In this document: piece by piece, positions 20,800-30,676 of the stretch
Layout of the letters: every line of letters begins with the position of its first letter
Position numbering within the stretch: the stretch's first letter is position 1
Assembly (NCBI GenBank): GCA_029931535.1
Contig: JAQPZY010000700.1
Location: 284,185-348,184 of the forward strand
DNA from: Margaritifera margaritifera
Taxonomy: Eukaryota > Mollusca > Bivalvia > Unionida > Margaritiferidae
Direction: 5' to 3'
DNA length: 64,000 bases
Notes under the pieces: model-generated
Told to the model about the DNA's origin: nothing
What the model saw: only the letters and a program-made list of their open reading frames with translations
The model's database searches: none
Translations under genes and position numbers: made by a program

Positions 20800-20825
20800 C
20801 ACAGATCGCTGGTGAGCGATCTGTG
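20800..20825. other. Perfect 11-bp hairpin near the LINE 5' end
   Basis: 'cacagatcgct' and its exact reverse complement 'agcgatctgtg' flank a 4-base loop 'ggtg'. It sits about 130 bp outside the 55-bp repeats, close to where the element should begin. Confidence 0.8.
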
Positions 20826-20840
20826 AGTAGAATTCACTGC

Positions 20841-21454
20841 GCTGGTCTAACGATACGATGATTTATTCTTGTTGAAACTGTGTTGAAGTACAGAGAATTT
20901 TACTAATTTAGTAGGTGAAGGAGCATCTACATTGGGGGTAAAATAGAGGCCAAACAAATCTGCTATTTGTAAAAGTATTTTTCATTGGGACAGGGGCCTT
21001 ATTTTGGTCCCTGAGGAACCCTACAAAAATTTCTGATATAGTACTTGCCCATGTTGAAATACAAATAGCCTTCAACAAATTTCTCTGTATTAAAGGTGTG
21101 TCCTTATACAGGACAGTATTCATGTTCCTTGATTGTTCTTTTAACATAGGTTTAATGTAGTGGAAGCAAGGTATGACAACTCTTTCAGGACTGATCATGT
21201 TCTATTTGCTGCCCTTAATGTGAAAATATTAGAGAAAATTGGAGAAATTTTGCTTAATACCAACGTTGGTATCTTGACTGGGATGGTTACACTGACCGTC
21301 ATACCAAAGATTATATCTTGGGATGGAATAGTATTCATGATTTTTAGCAGAGTTCATTCTTCCATTTTACAGCAACTCAGACTACTTAATTTAATCTTGT
21401 ATAACATGCTCCTAACTGAGAACAGTTTAGATGCAAATCTGCCGTTACATAACG
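20841..21454. other. No recognised gene
   Basis: Two open frames overlap here on opposite strands: minus 20908-21198 (96 residues) and plus 21160-21492 (110 residues). Neither has recognisable similarity, and I do not call either a gene. The minus frame is low in repeats and could be a decayed element. Confidence 0.3.
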
Positions 21455-21735
21455 TACTAGCAGGGTCTACTCTCTTTGCCTTATGGGAGTAGAATAAACA
21501 AGAACAACCCAAATTTGCTGTCATATTATGTACCAGCAGATCAGGATCTCCTCTCTTTGTCTTATAGAAGTAGAATAAAGAGGTACAACCCTAATTTGGT
21601 GTCACATACTCTACCAGCAGATCAGGGGCTACTCTGTTTGCCTTATTGAGGTAGAATACACAAGAACAACGCTAATGCTGTTGCGTGATATACCAGCAGA
21701 CCAGGGTCTATACTATTTGCCTTTAATCCTAAGTA
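21455..21735. repeat. Tandem repeat, about 78-bp units, 4 copies
   Basis: 'accagcagatcagg' recurs at about 21532, 21611 and 21691 with an earlier partial unit at 21457 ('ctagcagggtctactctctt'). Each unit continues with 'tttgccttat.g.agtagaat' and 'caagaacaac.ctaat'. Confidence 0.85.
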
Positions 21736-21820
21736 GAGTGAACAACAGTGAAAATAATCTGCTTGTGTATTATGTGATGGCAAATCTGGGTCTACATTGT
21801 AACCACATTGTGCTTTGTAC

Positions 21821-21920
21821 AGTTACATACAGTAATTATTTTGTCAGTTACATACAGTAATTATTTTGTCAGTTACATACAGTATTTATTTTGTCAGTTA
21901 CATACAGTATTTATTTTGTC
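21821..21920. repeat. 25-bp tandem repeat, 4 copies
   Basis: Units 'agttacatacagtaattatt' plus 'ttgtc' start at 21821, 21846, 21871 and 21896; the first two have 'gtaatt' and the last two 'gtattt'. Confidence 0.95.
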
Positions 21921-22110
21921 AGATTTCACTGGTTAATAGCATTGAAAGTCACATTAATGGTTACAAGTATAAACTAATGTGGATTTTTTAAACTAAACAG
22001 AATCTAAGTTGAGCCCACAATTTACACTTTGGTTCTTCTCAAGCATGACTAGAAACTTTGGGTATATTGTTTGTAGGTCGCATCTGTTTTTGGAGATCAG
22101 CTGTATCCGG

Positions 22111-22290
22111 CTGGTTTGGTTTGATTTGGTGTTTTAATACTCAGCAACACAGATATTTAGTGCAGAGGCAGTTTGAGCAAAGTGCCTTGCCCAAGGACAC
22201 ACAAGGGTAGCTGACCCAGGCTGATATGATGGTAGGATTCAAACCCACACCCATTTGATAATGAGTCTGGCATGGTAACCACTGAGCAGA
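22111..22290 (-). mobile_element. tRNA-type SINE, copy 1
   Basis: In minus sense the copy begins 'gctcagtggttaccatgcc' (A-box-like). It has a B-box-like 'ggtttgaatcc' (22235-22245), then the shared body 'cttgggcaaggcactttgct' and 'actgcctctgcactaa'. It ends 'caccaaatcaaaccaaacc'. The same layout occurs at 23.6, 54.5 and 62.2 kb. Confidence 0.8.
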
Positions 22291-22317
22291 TAAAATGCAA
22301 CATAACAACAGACTTCA

Positions 22318-22690
22318 GGATCCATGGTGACTTGTTGGTATATCCTGCCAGCAGGCTCCAGGACCCATGGTGACTTGTTGGTATATCCTGCCAGCAGGCT
22401 ACAGGATCCATGGTGACTCAGTGGTATATCCTGCCAGCAGGCTACAGGATCCATGGTGACTCGTTGGTATATCCTGCCAGCAGGCTACAGGAGCCATGGT
22501 GACTCAGTGGTATATCCTGCCAGCATTATACAGGATCAATGGTGACTCAGTGGTATATCCTGCCAGCATTATACAGGAACCATGGTGACTCAGTGGTATA
22601 TCCTGCCAGCATTATACAGGAACCATGGTGACTCAGGGGTATATCCTGCCAGCAGGATATGGGAGCCATGGTGACTCTGTGATAAAGTAT
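22318..22690. repeat. 43-bp minisatellite, 8 full copies
   Basis: Units 'ggatccatggtgactcagtg' plus 'gtatatcctgccagcaggct' and three more bases start every 43 bp from 22318 to 22662. The array begins 28 bases beyond the 5' end of SINE copy 1, and the unit contains 'gactcagtggtat', reminiscent of the SINE head. Open frames through it are products of the repeat. Confidence 0.95.
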
Positions 22691-23535
22691 CGTTGTAAAG
22701 TACAATCGATCTTACTTGACACCTCCACATAGGAGATGCCTGCTCATAAAGGACAATGTTCAGAACCCCATTTCCTGCATTAACATATTTCACCATTTTA
22801 TAACGGACACCTGTCCACAACAGTTCTTATTCCATTTTATTTGTTTGGTATTCATATCATGGTTTGTCTTTGGATTTAAATACTAGAGCTCCTTGAATAG
22901 TCCCAACTTCACATATTCTTTGAGTCAGAAATTCTACAAATGGGGTAAAACAGCCCAATATCCTTTGCTGCAAGTCTGACTTGTCAGTACATACTTGAGT
23001 ATTTATTTACCTTTTTTGTCATCTCCTTTGGAAGAAAAAACCTTTAAATTAGGTCTCCTATATGTATTCTCCAAATATCATTGTGAATTTATTTCAGCTT
23101 AAACCCAGCTAATAATGGCATATTGGCTTTATCAATTTAACCTATGATATTTATCTATTGTATCAAGTAGTCCTCATTATTACTATAGAAGTGCTTATTT
23201 GTATATATATCTTATTTAGTCCATAATTATCATCGAAGTGAGCTTGTTACTTAATTAGTTGCTCTGATAAGTATTTTGGATCTAGATAGAAAATAGCAGG
23301 TGCTTGAATGTTTACTTCACTGAATTTGTGCACATCTTACCGTGATAGTAGAATTAATATCAAATCAGATTTTTGAAGGACAGATTTTTAACATCATGCT
23401 AGAATGAAATGTGCATTACAAAGCATCTTCCATTCATTTGGTTACAAGACCCATGTTGGCTTTTCTATGAAGTTCTGATATGACAGCTATGAAAAGAATA
23501 TTTAAATCATGTGCCAGAATGAAACTAAGGCAGAA
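22691..23535. other. No recognised gene
   Basis: AT-rich sequence without coding similarity; nothing structured is seen. Confidence 0.4.
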
Positions 23536-23537
23536 AA

Positions 23538-23572
23538 ACAGGGAGAGAGAGAGAGAGAGAAAGAGAGAGAGT
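23538..23572. repeat. (GA)n microsatellite
   Basis: A run of 'gagagagagagag' with one 'aaa' interruption, ending just upstream of SINE copy 2. Confidence 0.9.
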
Positions 23573-23610
23573 CTAAATTGTCCACATCCCTTTCGTGTTA
23601 AGTCTGTTGC

Positions 23611-23790
23611 AGGTTTGGTTTGGTGTTTTATGGCACAGCAACACAAATAGGTTATTAGTGCAGAGGCAATTGGAGTAAAGTATCTTGCCCAAGGGCACAC
23701 GAGGGTAGCCAACCCAGGCTGATCATACGGTAGGATTCGAACTTACCATTTTGGTCACAAGTTTGGCATGCTAACCACTGAGAAATTGTA
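23611..23790 (-). mobile_element. tRNA-type SINE, copy 2
   Basis: In minus sense it starts 'ctcagtggttagcatgcc', has a good B box 'aagttcgaatcc' (23733-23744), the body 'cttgggcaagatactttact' and 'attgcctctgcactaa', and ends 'gtgccataaaacaccaaacc' with a ccaaacc tail. This is the cleanest B box of the four copies. Confidence 0.85.
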
Positions 23791-24249
23791 GGTTGAGGGG
23801 AAAGCTTTGTGCTGAAAATATTTAGTATACCAATATACTATTAATAACAATACAGTTTAATGGTGCACATTATAATCTAGTATTTTTATTTCGTTTTTTC
23901 TTTCGAGTCACCTTTTGTTTCGATTCAGGGGTGTGCTTACGACTGGATTTAAATAAGCTGCTTCATGTGATTAAATTTTCTGTGGTATGTAATAGGTTGT
24001 GCAAACATAATGTCACATATATACAAATTCTCTCTTTCATTCTGTTTGTCTTCATATGTATGTATTGGGCTTAACAATACAGTCCTGTTATATAGTGCAG
24101 AGTTAAAGTTCTTAAAATATAAAGGTAAAAGTTTAGACAAATCTTTAGGAAGATGAACTCTTTCAAAATAAACATAAACATTTTCTTCCATGAGATAAGA
24201 TATAAAAAGGTGTTAATATTGTTTAAAAGATGTATAAAATAAGAGATAA

Positions 24250-25860
24250 AGCTAAAACAGTAAAATCCTTAAAATATATTGTCCACATTTGGTATACAAA
24301 CCATATTCTTTTAGAAAGATTTTAACTAGTGGCAAGTCATCAGAAAGCTTAGTTGAGTTTGCGTAAAAAAAACTTGTGTCCATGGGGTGGAGGTCGATAC
24401 ACTTGAATGAATGTGTTCTACTGTCAGTGAACACAGACAAGATTTGCACTCTGGTTGAGTTTCACCCGTCAGTAACTATACATTGGTCACATATATGTGT
24501 CTTACAAGCAAACGACAGAATACCACCTCATCTCTGTGAATTGTTCTATATGAGAGATGCCATTCTCCAATGATGGGTTTGATGTTCCCAAGCTTATTTG
24601 TGGAGTTTTCATTTTACATATTTTGCCAGCTAGAAACAACATGCAGATTTATATACAGTAATATTAAAAGTCAGTATATGGAATCTTGCATTTAGAAATT
24701 GGTATGATGGGCAGTTTTATCTGCTGTTTCATTACACATAACACCAAAATGACTGGGCAGAACAGTACAGAACACTTTTTCCAGATTTGTTCAGCAGATC
24801 ATGTTTTCATAAGACTTGGTTGGTTGGTTTTAACAGCATTTAGTGCATATTGGCTATATCGTACCGAGGAAATGGGATATTTATTGAGTTGTCAAATTCA
24901 AAGCTTTGTTAGGCTTTCTGTCTAAAAAGGGAATCCAAAACAATGACAACATCTCTTTTGGAGAGGTTTTGGAATAGTTGAAAGATCTGAGTGTGGATAT
25001 AATTTATATGGTAAAATGGAGGTTTTACCCACTAACCAGCTCCATATGGTTTCTTTTGGGTGTTGTAATGGCAGCTGCAATCTGGCATTAAAATTTAAGA
25101 ACTCTTGAGTTTGAGTTTGAGATTTTCTTTCAACCAGTCAGAAATTACTTTACTTTCGAAGGCTTGTTTTTGGTTGACTGATAGTGCAAACTCAATTGTG
25201 GACCCGGGTTCAGAATTTTATGATTTCCATCTTTTGAACTAGTTGTATATCAGGACGTATGGCTCAGATTCGATTGAATTTACTCTGAAAAGTAAAAAGA
25301 TTCATTGAGGTTTTTTGTACTGGCAAAGGTCAAATATTATTGGGAGTGGGAGATTAATAGCCAAGGTGGTAATTTGGGAATGGGAAATATGTCAATATTG
25401 GCAAGATTGATCTTTACTGCTACTAGATGAGGACAAATTTGAATGCCAAAAATGTGGAATGAAATTTTTTTTCTGATCATACAAGGCTTGGTATTTGGGT
25501 TTAAAGATGATCTCAGATTTGGGATTAGATGGATTAGAGTTTGGTAGTATACTAAAGAGCTAATTTTGTTTGTCTGAGATTAAGTGATGGTTCATTTGCC
25601 TCAACATAGAAGCTTCGTGAAAGGGAAGATCTAGAATAGATGCTTCTAGAAAAGTCTAAGTCGCTGATTGTGTATCAGGTGAAGAATCTGCAGGCAAGAT
25701 TGGAGCCGGATATGTACATACACAATTCAACCATTGTCAGGTTTAGATCTTACTGAAGTCCTGTACAACGAGAGTAAAGCCTTCTGGTCTGCTACCAATC
25801 GGTGTTTGCAACAGCATCATAAATCCAGGACATTTTTACCACAGGTATCTAATATGTGGA
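24250..25860 (-). mobile_element. LINE 3' remnant with RNase H and terminal zinc knuckle, heavily decayed
   Basis: Short pieces in shifting minus frames follow the C-terminal order of RNase H-bearing LINEs. 'LHLIHNQRLRL' lies at about 25690-25655, then 'FYVEANEPSLNLRQTKLAL' at about 25625-25565; this SLYVEANEPSL-type motif marks the segment after the RT thumb. 'RDVVIVLDSL' near 24950 matches the strand with the third RNase H carboxylate. 'EVVFCRLLVRH' and 'GETQPECKSC' with a following H lie at about 24540-24390 and match the terminal C-x2-C knuckle region. Many stops and frameshifts make it a pseudogene. It belongs to a different LINE group (I/Nimb/R1-like) from the 15-21 kb element; the group is an inference. 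Confidence 0.75.
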
Positions 25861-25869
25861 AGGTCAGTT

Positions 25870-27060
25870 AGCATATGGTAAAAAAATAAGTCCTACAAAG
25901 GACTAGGGACTCTAGATCACTGTAATGGCCTCAGAAAATGTCACCAAAAAAAATTTCTTTATTTTAAAAACTTTTTTATTTATTTTGTATAGACATACCT
26001 TTGTCTTTAATAATACGTTATAATTTTCATATTTATCGCGTGCGATGACGTCATCTCCAGCCGCGCGTGAGGTGTAAAATGCAAAAAATGTGAAAAATTC
26101 GTCTGATTATAATGTATTTATACAAATTTAACTATTCCCACAGTCATGAAACAACGGGAAACTTTCAATAAATTTCCCTTATTAGATAAATTGTAATCTC
26201 AGAAAATTGTATGTTGTTTCACTTATGTGGGATAAGGTAATTTTAAAGAAAATGGTTAGATTCTAGGGGAGGCAACAGTGACGCTTTTATCGCAGCAGCA
26301 GTTTACAAGGTATGTAAATATCATTTTACAAATATTATGCCACAATAAATGAGTAAAGTATGAAATTAAATGCAGTTATACTTTATCAGACACACATATT
26401 CTTTAGAAATTAAGGAAAATCTTCACAGTTTAAATATTTCCAGGCGGTGTTGATTTGCAGACGACGTGTTTTATGATGATGTTGACAATCCAGCTTGGTT
26501 TATAACATATTTGTATCAGACTGGTATTTTGGACAAATATTTCTCTATAACAGCATTATATATAGTGCTATGAAATACTGTGAAACTGTGTTAATTCGTT
26601 TTGAAATTTTTGGTAAATAAAATTACAATCTTAGAAAGCGATTGACATACATATGCATAGAGGGTCTGAACCAGTCAGGCCTACCTCACGTTCATCACTT
26701 ATTGAACACTCAATGTAGTACAATTTGAATTGGCCGAATAAATAATTAACATTCAATATAAGGTACATTTTGTCTCAGCAATTAACAAAAATAATCCATG
26801 AGAATTAACGATCGTGCGGTAACTGGTGCCAGATTCTCTAGGGGACTCTAGTTCCAAACTCACTACGTTTATAACTGGAAGGGTTAGTGAGGAAAAGCGC
26901 TATGAATATATGATTTATATGGATTTGCAAACAAGTACAAAACCATATCTTATATAAACAGTGTGCTAAAGACCAGAAACATTTAGTAGAAAGAAAATAC
27001 TTGTGGCTGCAACAGAGTACAAGAAAATTTATATAGCTCTTATAAATACATTTTATTCAC
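25870..27060. other. No recognised gene; CpG-containing patch with a CRE-like palindrome
   Basis: Mostly AT-rich. Around 26035-26075 there is a patch with several CpGs and the palindrome 'gatgacgtcatc' (26044-26055), which contains a full TGACGTCA CREB/ATF-type site. No open frame or exon is recognised near it. Confidence 0.4.
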
Positions 27061-27062
27061 AC

Positions 27063-27135
27063 ATAATTTCGTGGTCCAATGGTATAATGTCCGCTTGTAT
27101 ACAAAGCCAACCTGGGTTCGATTCCCAGTAAAATA
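27063..27135 (+). pseudogene. Degenerate tRNA-like sequence
   Basis: It has an A-box-like 'tggtccaatggta' and a perfect B box 'ggttcgattcc' (27115-27125) inside a fully paired T arm (ctggg/cccag), followed by a T run that would stop Pol III. The D and anticodon stems do not pair well and the acceptor stem pairs only about 5 of 7. I therefore read it as a tRNA pseudogene or SINE head, not a working tRNA. No amino acid is assigned. Confidence 0.5.
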
Positions 27136-28340
27136 GGATTTTTTTTTTCTTCTCATTTCAACTTAGTCCAGATAGTAATCAGTAATCAATTTATTTTCCA
27201 GAATGATATGAAAAAATCTTAATGGTCACCAATTATTTAGTTTTAAAAAAAATTGTAATACTAAGTTAAGATATTAACATGTAATAATTGTATTTTCCTG
27301 ATGATTATAAAACAATCTCAATAGTCACCACTGATTTTTTTATTTTTGTAAAAAAAAATAAGACTAATTGTACATAGTATCATACATAGTGTCGTTATAT
27401 CTTTTATTCTTCAGCATTTAATTTGAAGATGTAGTGACAAAGATTACTAGTAAGGAGATTATGTGATGCAGGAAAAGATGGCTGACTCTAAAAGCAGGTA
27501 CTTGAAGAAGAAAGTTCATTATTTGTTATGTCAAAAATTAATTGCCTCATGGGTAAAATATTTTAAAAAATTACATCTTGTTGCAAGGACATGTGCTAGA
27601 AAAAAGTATATTGACTGCAATGCAGTCTCGAAATGTATTTCATATCACTAATTAATTATTTAACTGAATATTCAAATGAATAAATAACATCTAGGACTCA
27701 AATATCAATTGAATAAGAAAAAAATCACTAATTACAAAAAACTACATGTCCCGTCCTTTAGCTTTAAATACAGCATGTTCACAATCAGACTACAGGTCAT
27801 GAACAGCATAATTATATTACATTTTGAGTCTGATATTTGCTGATTAGTTGTCTATAGATTCCTTAAACTTTTAATCATGGACATTACAGCACTTTATAGC
27901 ATAAGTTTACTTCATAACATTGATTTTTGTAAAGTGCTTTATACAGCACTAATTTCCAACCTAACATATATTTCATATCAAGAATTCTGTACATTGAATA
28001 GTATCTTTTGTATGTATAGTTACCGTCGTCGAGACCGGATTAAGGCGGTAGGAGGACCTGTATAAATTTCAAAAAGCTCCCCCCCCCTCCACCCTTCCCT
28101 GAAAAAAATATTCAAAAATAAGATAAAAGATTTATTTTAAAATGCCATTTCACTGCATTGCGAGGTACTCGCTAGGCAGGGGCCCAGGGTCAACTGCTCA
28201 ATTTCCTCCACCTTTTGTCCGGCCTTGACCATCATATCGTGCACCACCAGTAGTACTAACATTTGGTCATTTTCCTTCAGATTATATGAGCCCAGAAATT
28301 ACCCATGTAGTGTCTGCTCAAAACGAAATATGTTGGCTTT
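27136..28340. other. No recognised gene
   Basis: AT-rich sequence. A plus-strand frame at 27463-27651 is Lys-rich with no similarity. The C-run and 'ggggcccagggtcaactg' patch at 28080-28200 looks like the edge of a repeat but could not be assigned. Confidence 0.35.
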
Positions 28341-28343
28341 GAA

Positions 28344-28778
28344 CACATAGACAGAGGATCTGTAATCTCTCAACATACTAGAAGCCTGGCACAGGCCGTT
28401 TTTGGTGGAAATAACATTCCAGCAATTTTAGTCATAGATGGTACCTACATACACATACAGAAAAGTTCACAGTGTAATTTCCAACGTCGATCATTTAGTC
28501 TTCACAAACGACGTCCACTTGTGAAACCAATGATGGTCGTTAGTACAACCGGCTACGTTGTCAGTGTTATTGGTCCATACTTAAGTGATGGTAAAAATAA
28601 TGATGCCAGCATATTAAAACATGCCCTCATCAGAAATATTGAAAAAATGAGAGAATGGCTGCAAGAAGATGATGTTTTTATTGTGAATCGAGGATTCAGA
28701 GACTCAATCGACCTACTTAAACATAGCAGCCGTCATCTGGTACCTTGGATATGCACGTCATCAAAATGCACCTTTTAA
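28344..28778 (+). pseudogene. Harbinger/HARBI1-like DDE transposase fragment
   Basis: One open frame of about 145 codons, without its own start, reads 'HIDRGSVISQHTRSLA' and then 'VIDGTYIHIQKS' (first catalytic Asp at 28437-28439). 'SFSLHKRRPLVKPMMVV', 'GPYLSDGKNNDASI' with a conserved Asp, and 'DDVFIVNRGFRDS' follow. This is the order of the DDE_Tnp_4 domain of PIF/Harbinger-type transposases. It stops at 28776-28778 just after the region where the last part of the domain should follow, and similarity-like sequence continues in another frame ('MSDWSSYLND'), so a frameshift is likely. The N-terminal third and any Myb-like partner gene are not seen. There are no clear terminal repeats. Confidence 0.75.
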
Positions 28779-29630
28779 TTCGATGTCTGACTGGAGTTCT
28801 TATTTGAATGATGCCCAAGAACTTCCTGAACTTAGAATAATAACTATACGGATAATTTAATAGTATTGCGTTGTACATTCCAGTCAAGTTATATACTGTA
28901 TGTATTCAAGTTATATATGTGTACTTTATTAGTTCTCTTAAACATACAGTGACGATGTACAACATTTAGATTTTTTGTGACGATAATTGTATGGATAAAT
29001 ACTCACATATGTGCTATGATGTTAGCTCATTTGTATTGAAATTGTTATCGACAAAGGGCCTGATGTCAATATTCTTCTTACCATACATTATGCATGTAAA
29101 AGTCACGCCATATGTTTGCTTTTAGGGGAAATGGTAGATAATGTTTGAAAATCTGCTGAAGCGACATTCCCCAAACCCGAAACCAATTTGAAACTAATAA
29201 TATTGCGAGCGTGTCCTTTGTTGATCATTACTTCGTAAAATGATTTTCTTTCTCTCTAATTCATCCAAATTGTCCATTGTGGATAGTTAAGTTTTCGTTT
29301 AAGTACTGGCATTCTGGAATAAAAGTGTTATTGAATACACTTAGTGATGTGGAAACTAGCTTTGCAAAGATTGTTAACATGCAATGTGTTTAAGTAGCTG
29401 TTTTTTTATCGTAATTTTGTTTTCTCAAATATATACTCTACACTTTATTGTGCCAACTCTCAAAGTCAATTGTGAATTGGTTCTGTATAAAGTCGCATGT
29501 GCTAGGCTAACATCGTGATACGCTTGCATGATGAACAACATCTTAGGTGAATCATTATTCGGATAACCGATTTCTCTGTTTGCAATTGACAAATGACAAT
29601 TTCTTTTCTTCTGCTTCTCCTTCTTAACAC
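28779..29630. other. No recognised gene
   Basis: AT-rich sequence downstream of the transposase fragment. No inverted repeat or coding similarity is recognised. Confidence 0.4.
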
Positions 29631-29634
29631 AGTG

Positions 29635-29860
29635 TATGTCTTTATCACAGTGTATGAATATATCACTGTGTATGTCAATATATCACAGTGTATGTCTTTA
29701 TCACAGTGTATGTCTTTATCACAGTGTATATCTTTATTACAGTGTATGTCTATATATCAGTTTATGTATTTATCACAGTGTATGTCTATATCACAGTGTA
29801 TGACTTAATCACAGTGTGTGTCTTTATCACAGTGTATGTCTATATTACAGTGTATCTTTC
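29635..29860. repeat. 18-bp minisatellite, about 12 copies
   Basis: Units 'tatcacagtgtatgtcttta' (period 18) vary between 'ctttatcacagtgtatgt' and 'ctatatcacagtgtatga'. The period is a multiple of three, so it keeps long open frames without meaning coding. Confidence 0.92.
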
Positions 29861-30155
29861 ACTTCAATGATTTTCTATAGGGTTAATGTCAATTAAAAAA
29901 ATTAAGTTTTGGAGCATATTAAAATGATTTTTCCTCCAGTGATGATAATGTTATATACACGTAGTACTTCACAGCATCTTAAAGTAAGTGTGTTTTGTAA
30001 AGATACACAGAAAACATATAGCGATCCATTTGGGGTACAAAAAAAAAATTAAAAAAAATAATAAAGCAGTTAAGTTGAATATATATTTTTTCTTATGAAT
30101 GTTTTGTTGATATTTGAAGAAGTCTTTTGTCAAAGTTCTTTAGTCCCCGTGATTT

Positions 30156-30157
<2 letters not shown>

Positions 30158-30221
<64 letters not shown>
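30158..30221. repeat. (CA)n(TA)n compound microsatellite
   Basis: About 18 'ca' units followed by about 13 'ta' units. Confidence 0.97.
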
Positions 30222-30222
<1 letters not shown>

Positions 30223-30637
30223 CAGCAAGTCTTGAAAAATTAAAATGTGCATGCATGATGTCATTAAAATCACGATAACGTCATGGAACCAGAAGTAACG
30301 TCATTTTATGTAGGTAAACTTTTGGTGCCTCCAGCATACATAATTTGATTAAATTCAACAACATTTTTATTATTCTGAACAAAATGCATCCTAAACAGTC
30401 TTTATACAAAACTTACAGCCTTTTGGTGGTTGGGCCAAATTTGACCCTTGTAGTACCGAGTCGATCAGCCTTTCTAATTTTTTGAAATTTATTTAAATGT
30501 ATTCGGTTCGCTAACTTACACAATTTATGACAGGCCACGAATTATAGCAACAGTTAAAGAATGAAACTAACGATATATTTTTTATAAGATTGAAGGGAAT
30601 AGACATGCATAACAGAAAGAAACGTTATCATCGTTAT

Positions 30638-30641
<4 letters not shown>

Positions 30642-30671
<30 letters not shown>
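30642..30671. repeat. (GA)n microsatellite
   Basis: About 14 'ga' units, followed by 'gcgcg'. Confidence 0.95.

Positions 30672-30676
<5 letters not shown>

Larger units (their letters stand above)
15200..20840 (-). mobile_element. L1/Tx1-like non-LTR retrotransposon, full-length layout, decayed
   Basis: In minus-strand order there is a 5' region with a degenerate 55-bp tandem repeat (20349-20670), an ORF1 with a nucleocapsid-type zinc knuckle, and an ORF2 with apurinic endonuclease and reverse transcriptase. This is the classic two-ORF LINE plan. Several frameshifts and changed catalytic residues show it is inactive. The endonuclease 'GVATILKN' and the C-terminal 'CPLC' tail suggest the Tx1 branch of the L1 group, but the clade is an inference. 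The element is 5'-complete or nearly so, which is unusual for LINEs; both ends are approximate. Confidence 0.85.

Noticed and set aside
22157..22820. Minus-strand frames with repeated W-Q-D-I motifs
   Set aside because: They are translations of the 43-bp minisatellite and SINE.
25880..26850. 'gggactctag' / 'ctagggactc'-type words as terminal inverted repeats of a DNA transposon
   Set aside because: The match is only a few bases, does not extend inward, and no target duplication is seen.
29593..29870. Two repetitive open frames (Ser/Gln/Cys or Tyr/Val/Thr repeats)
   Set aside because: They arise from an 18-bp minisatellite whose period is a multiple of three.
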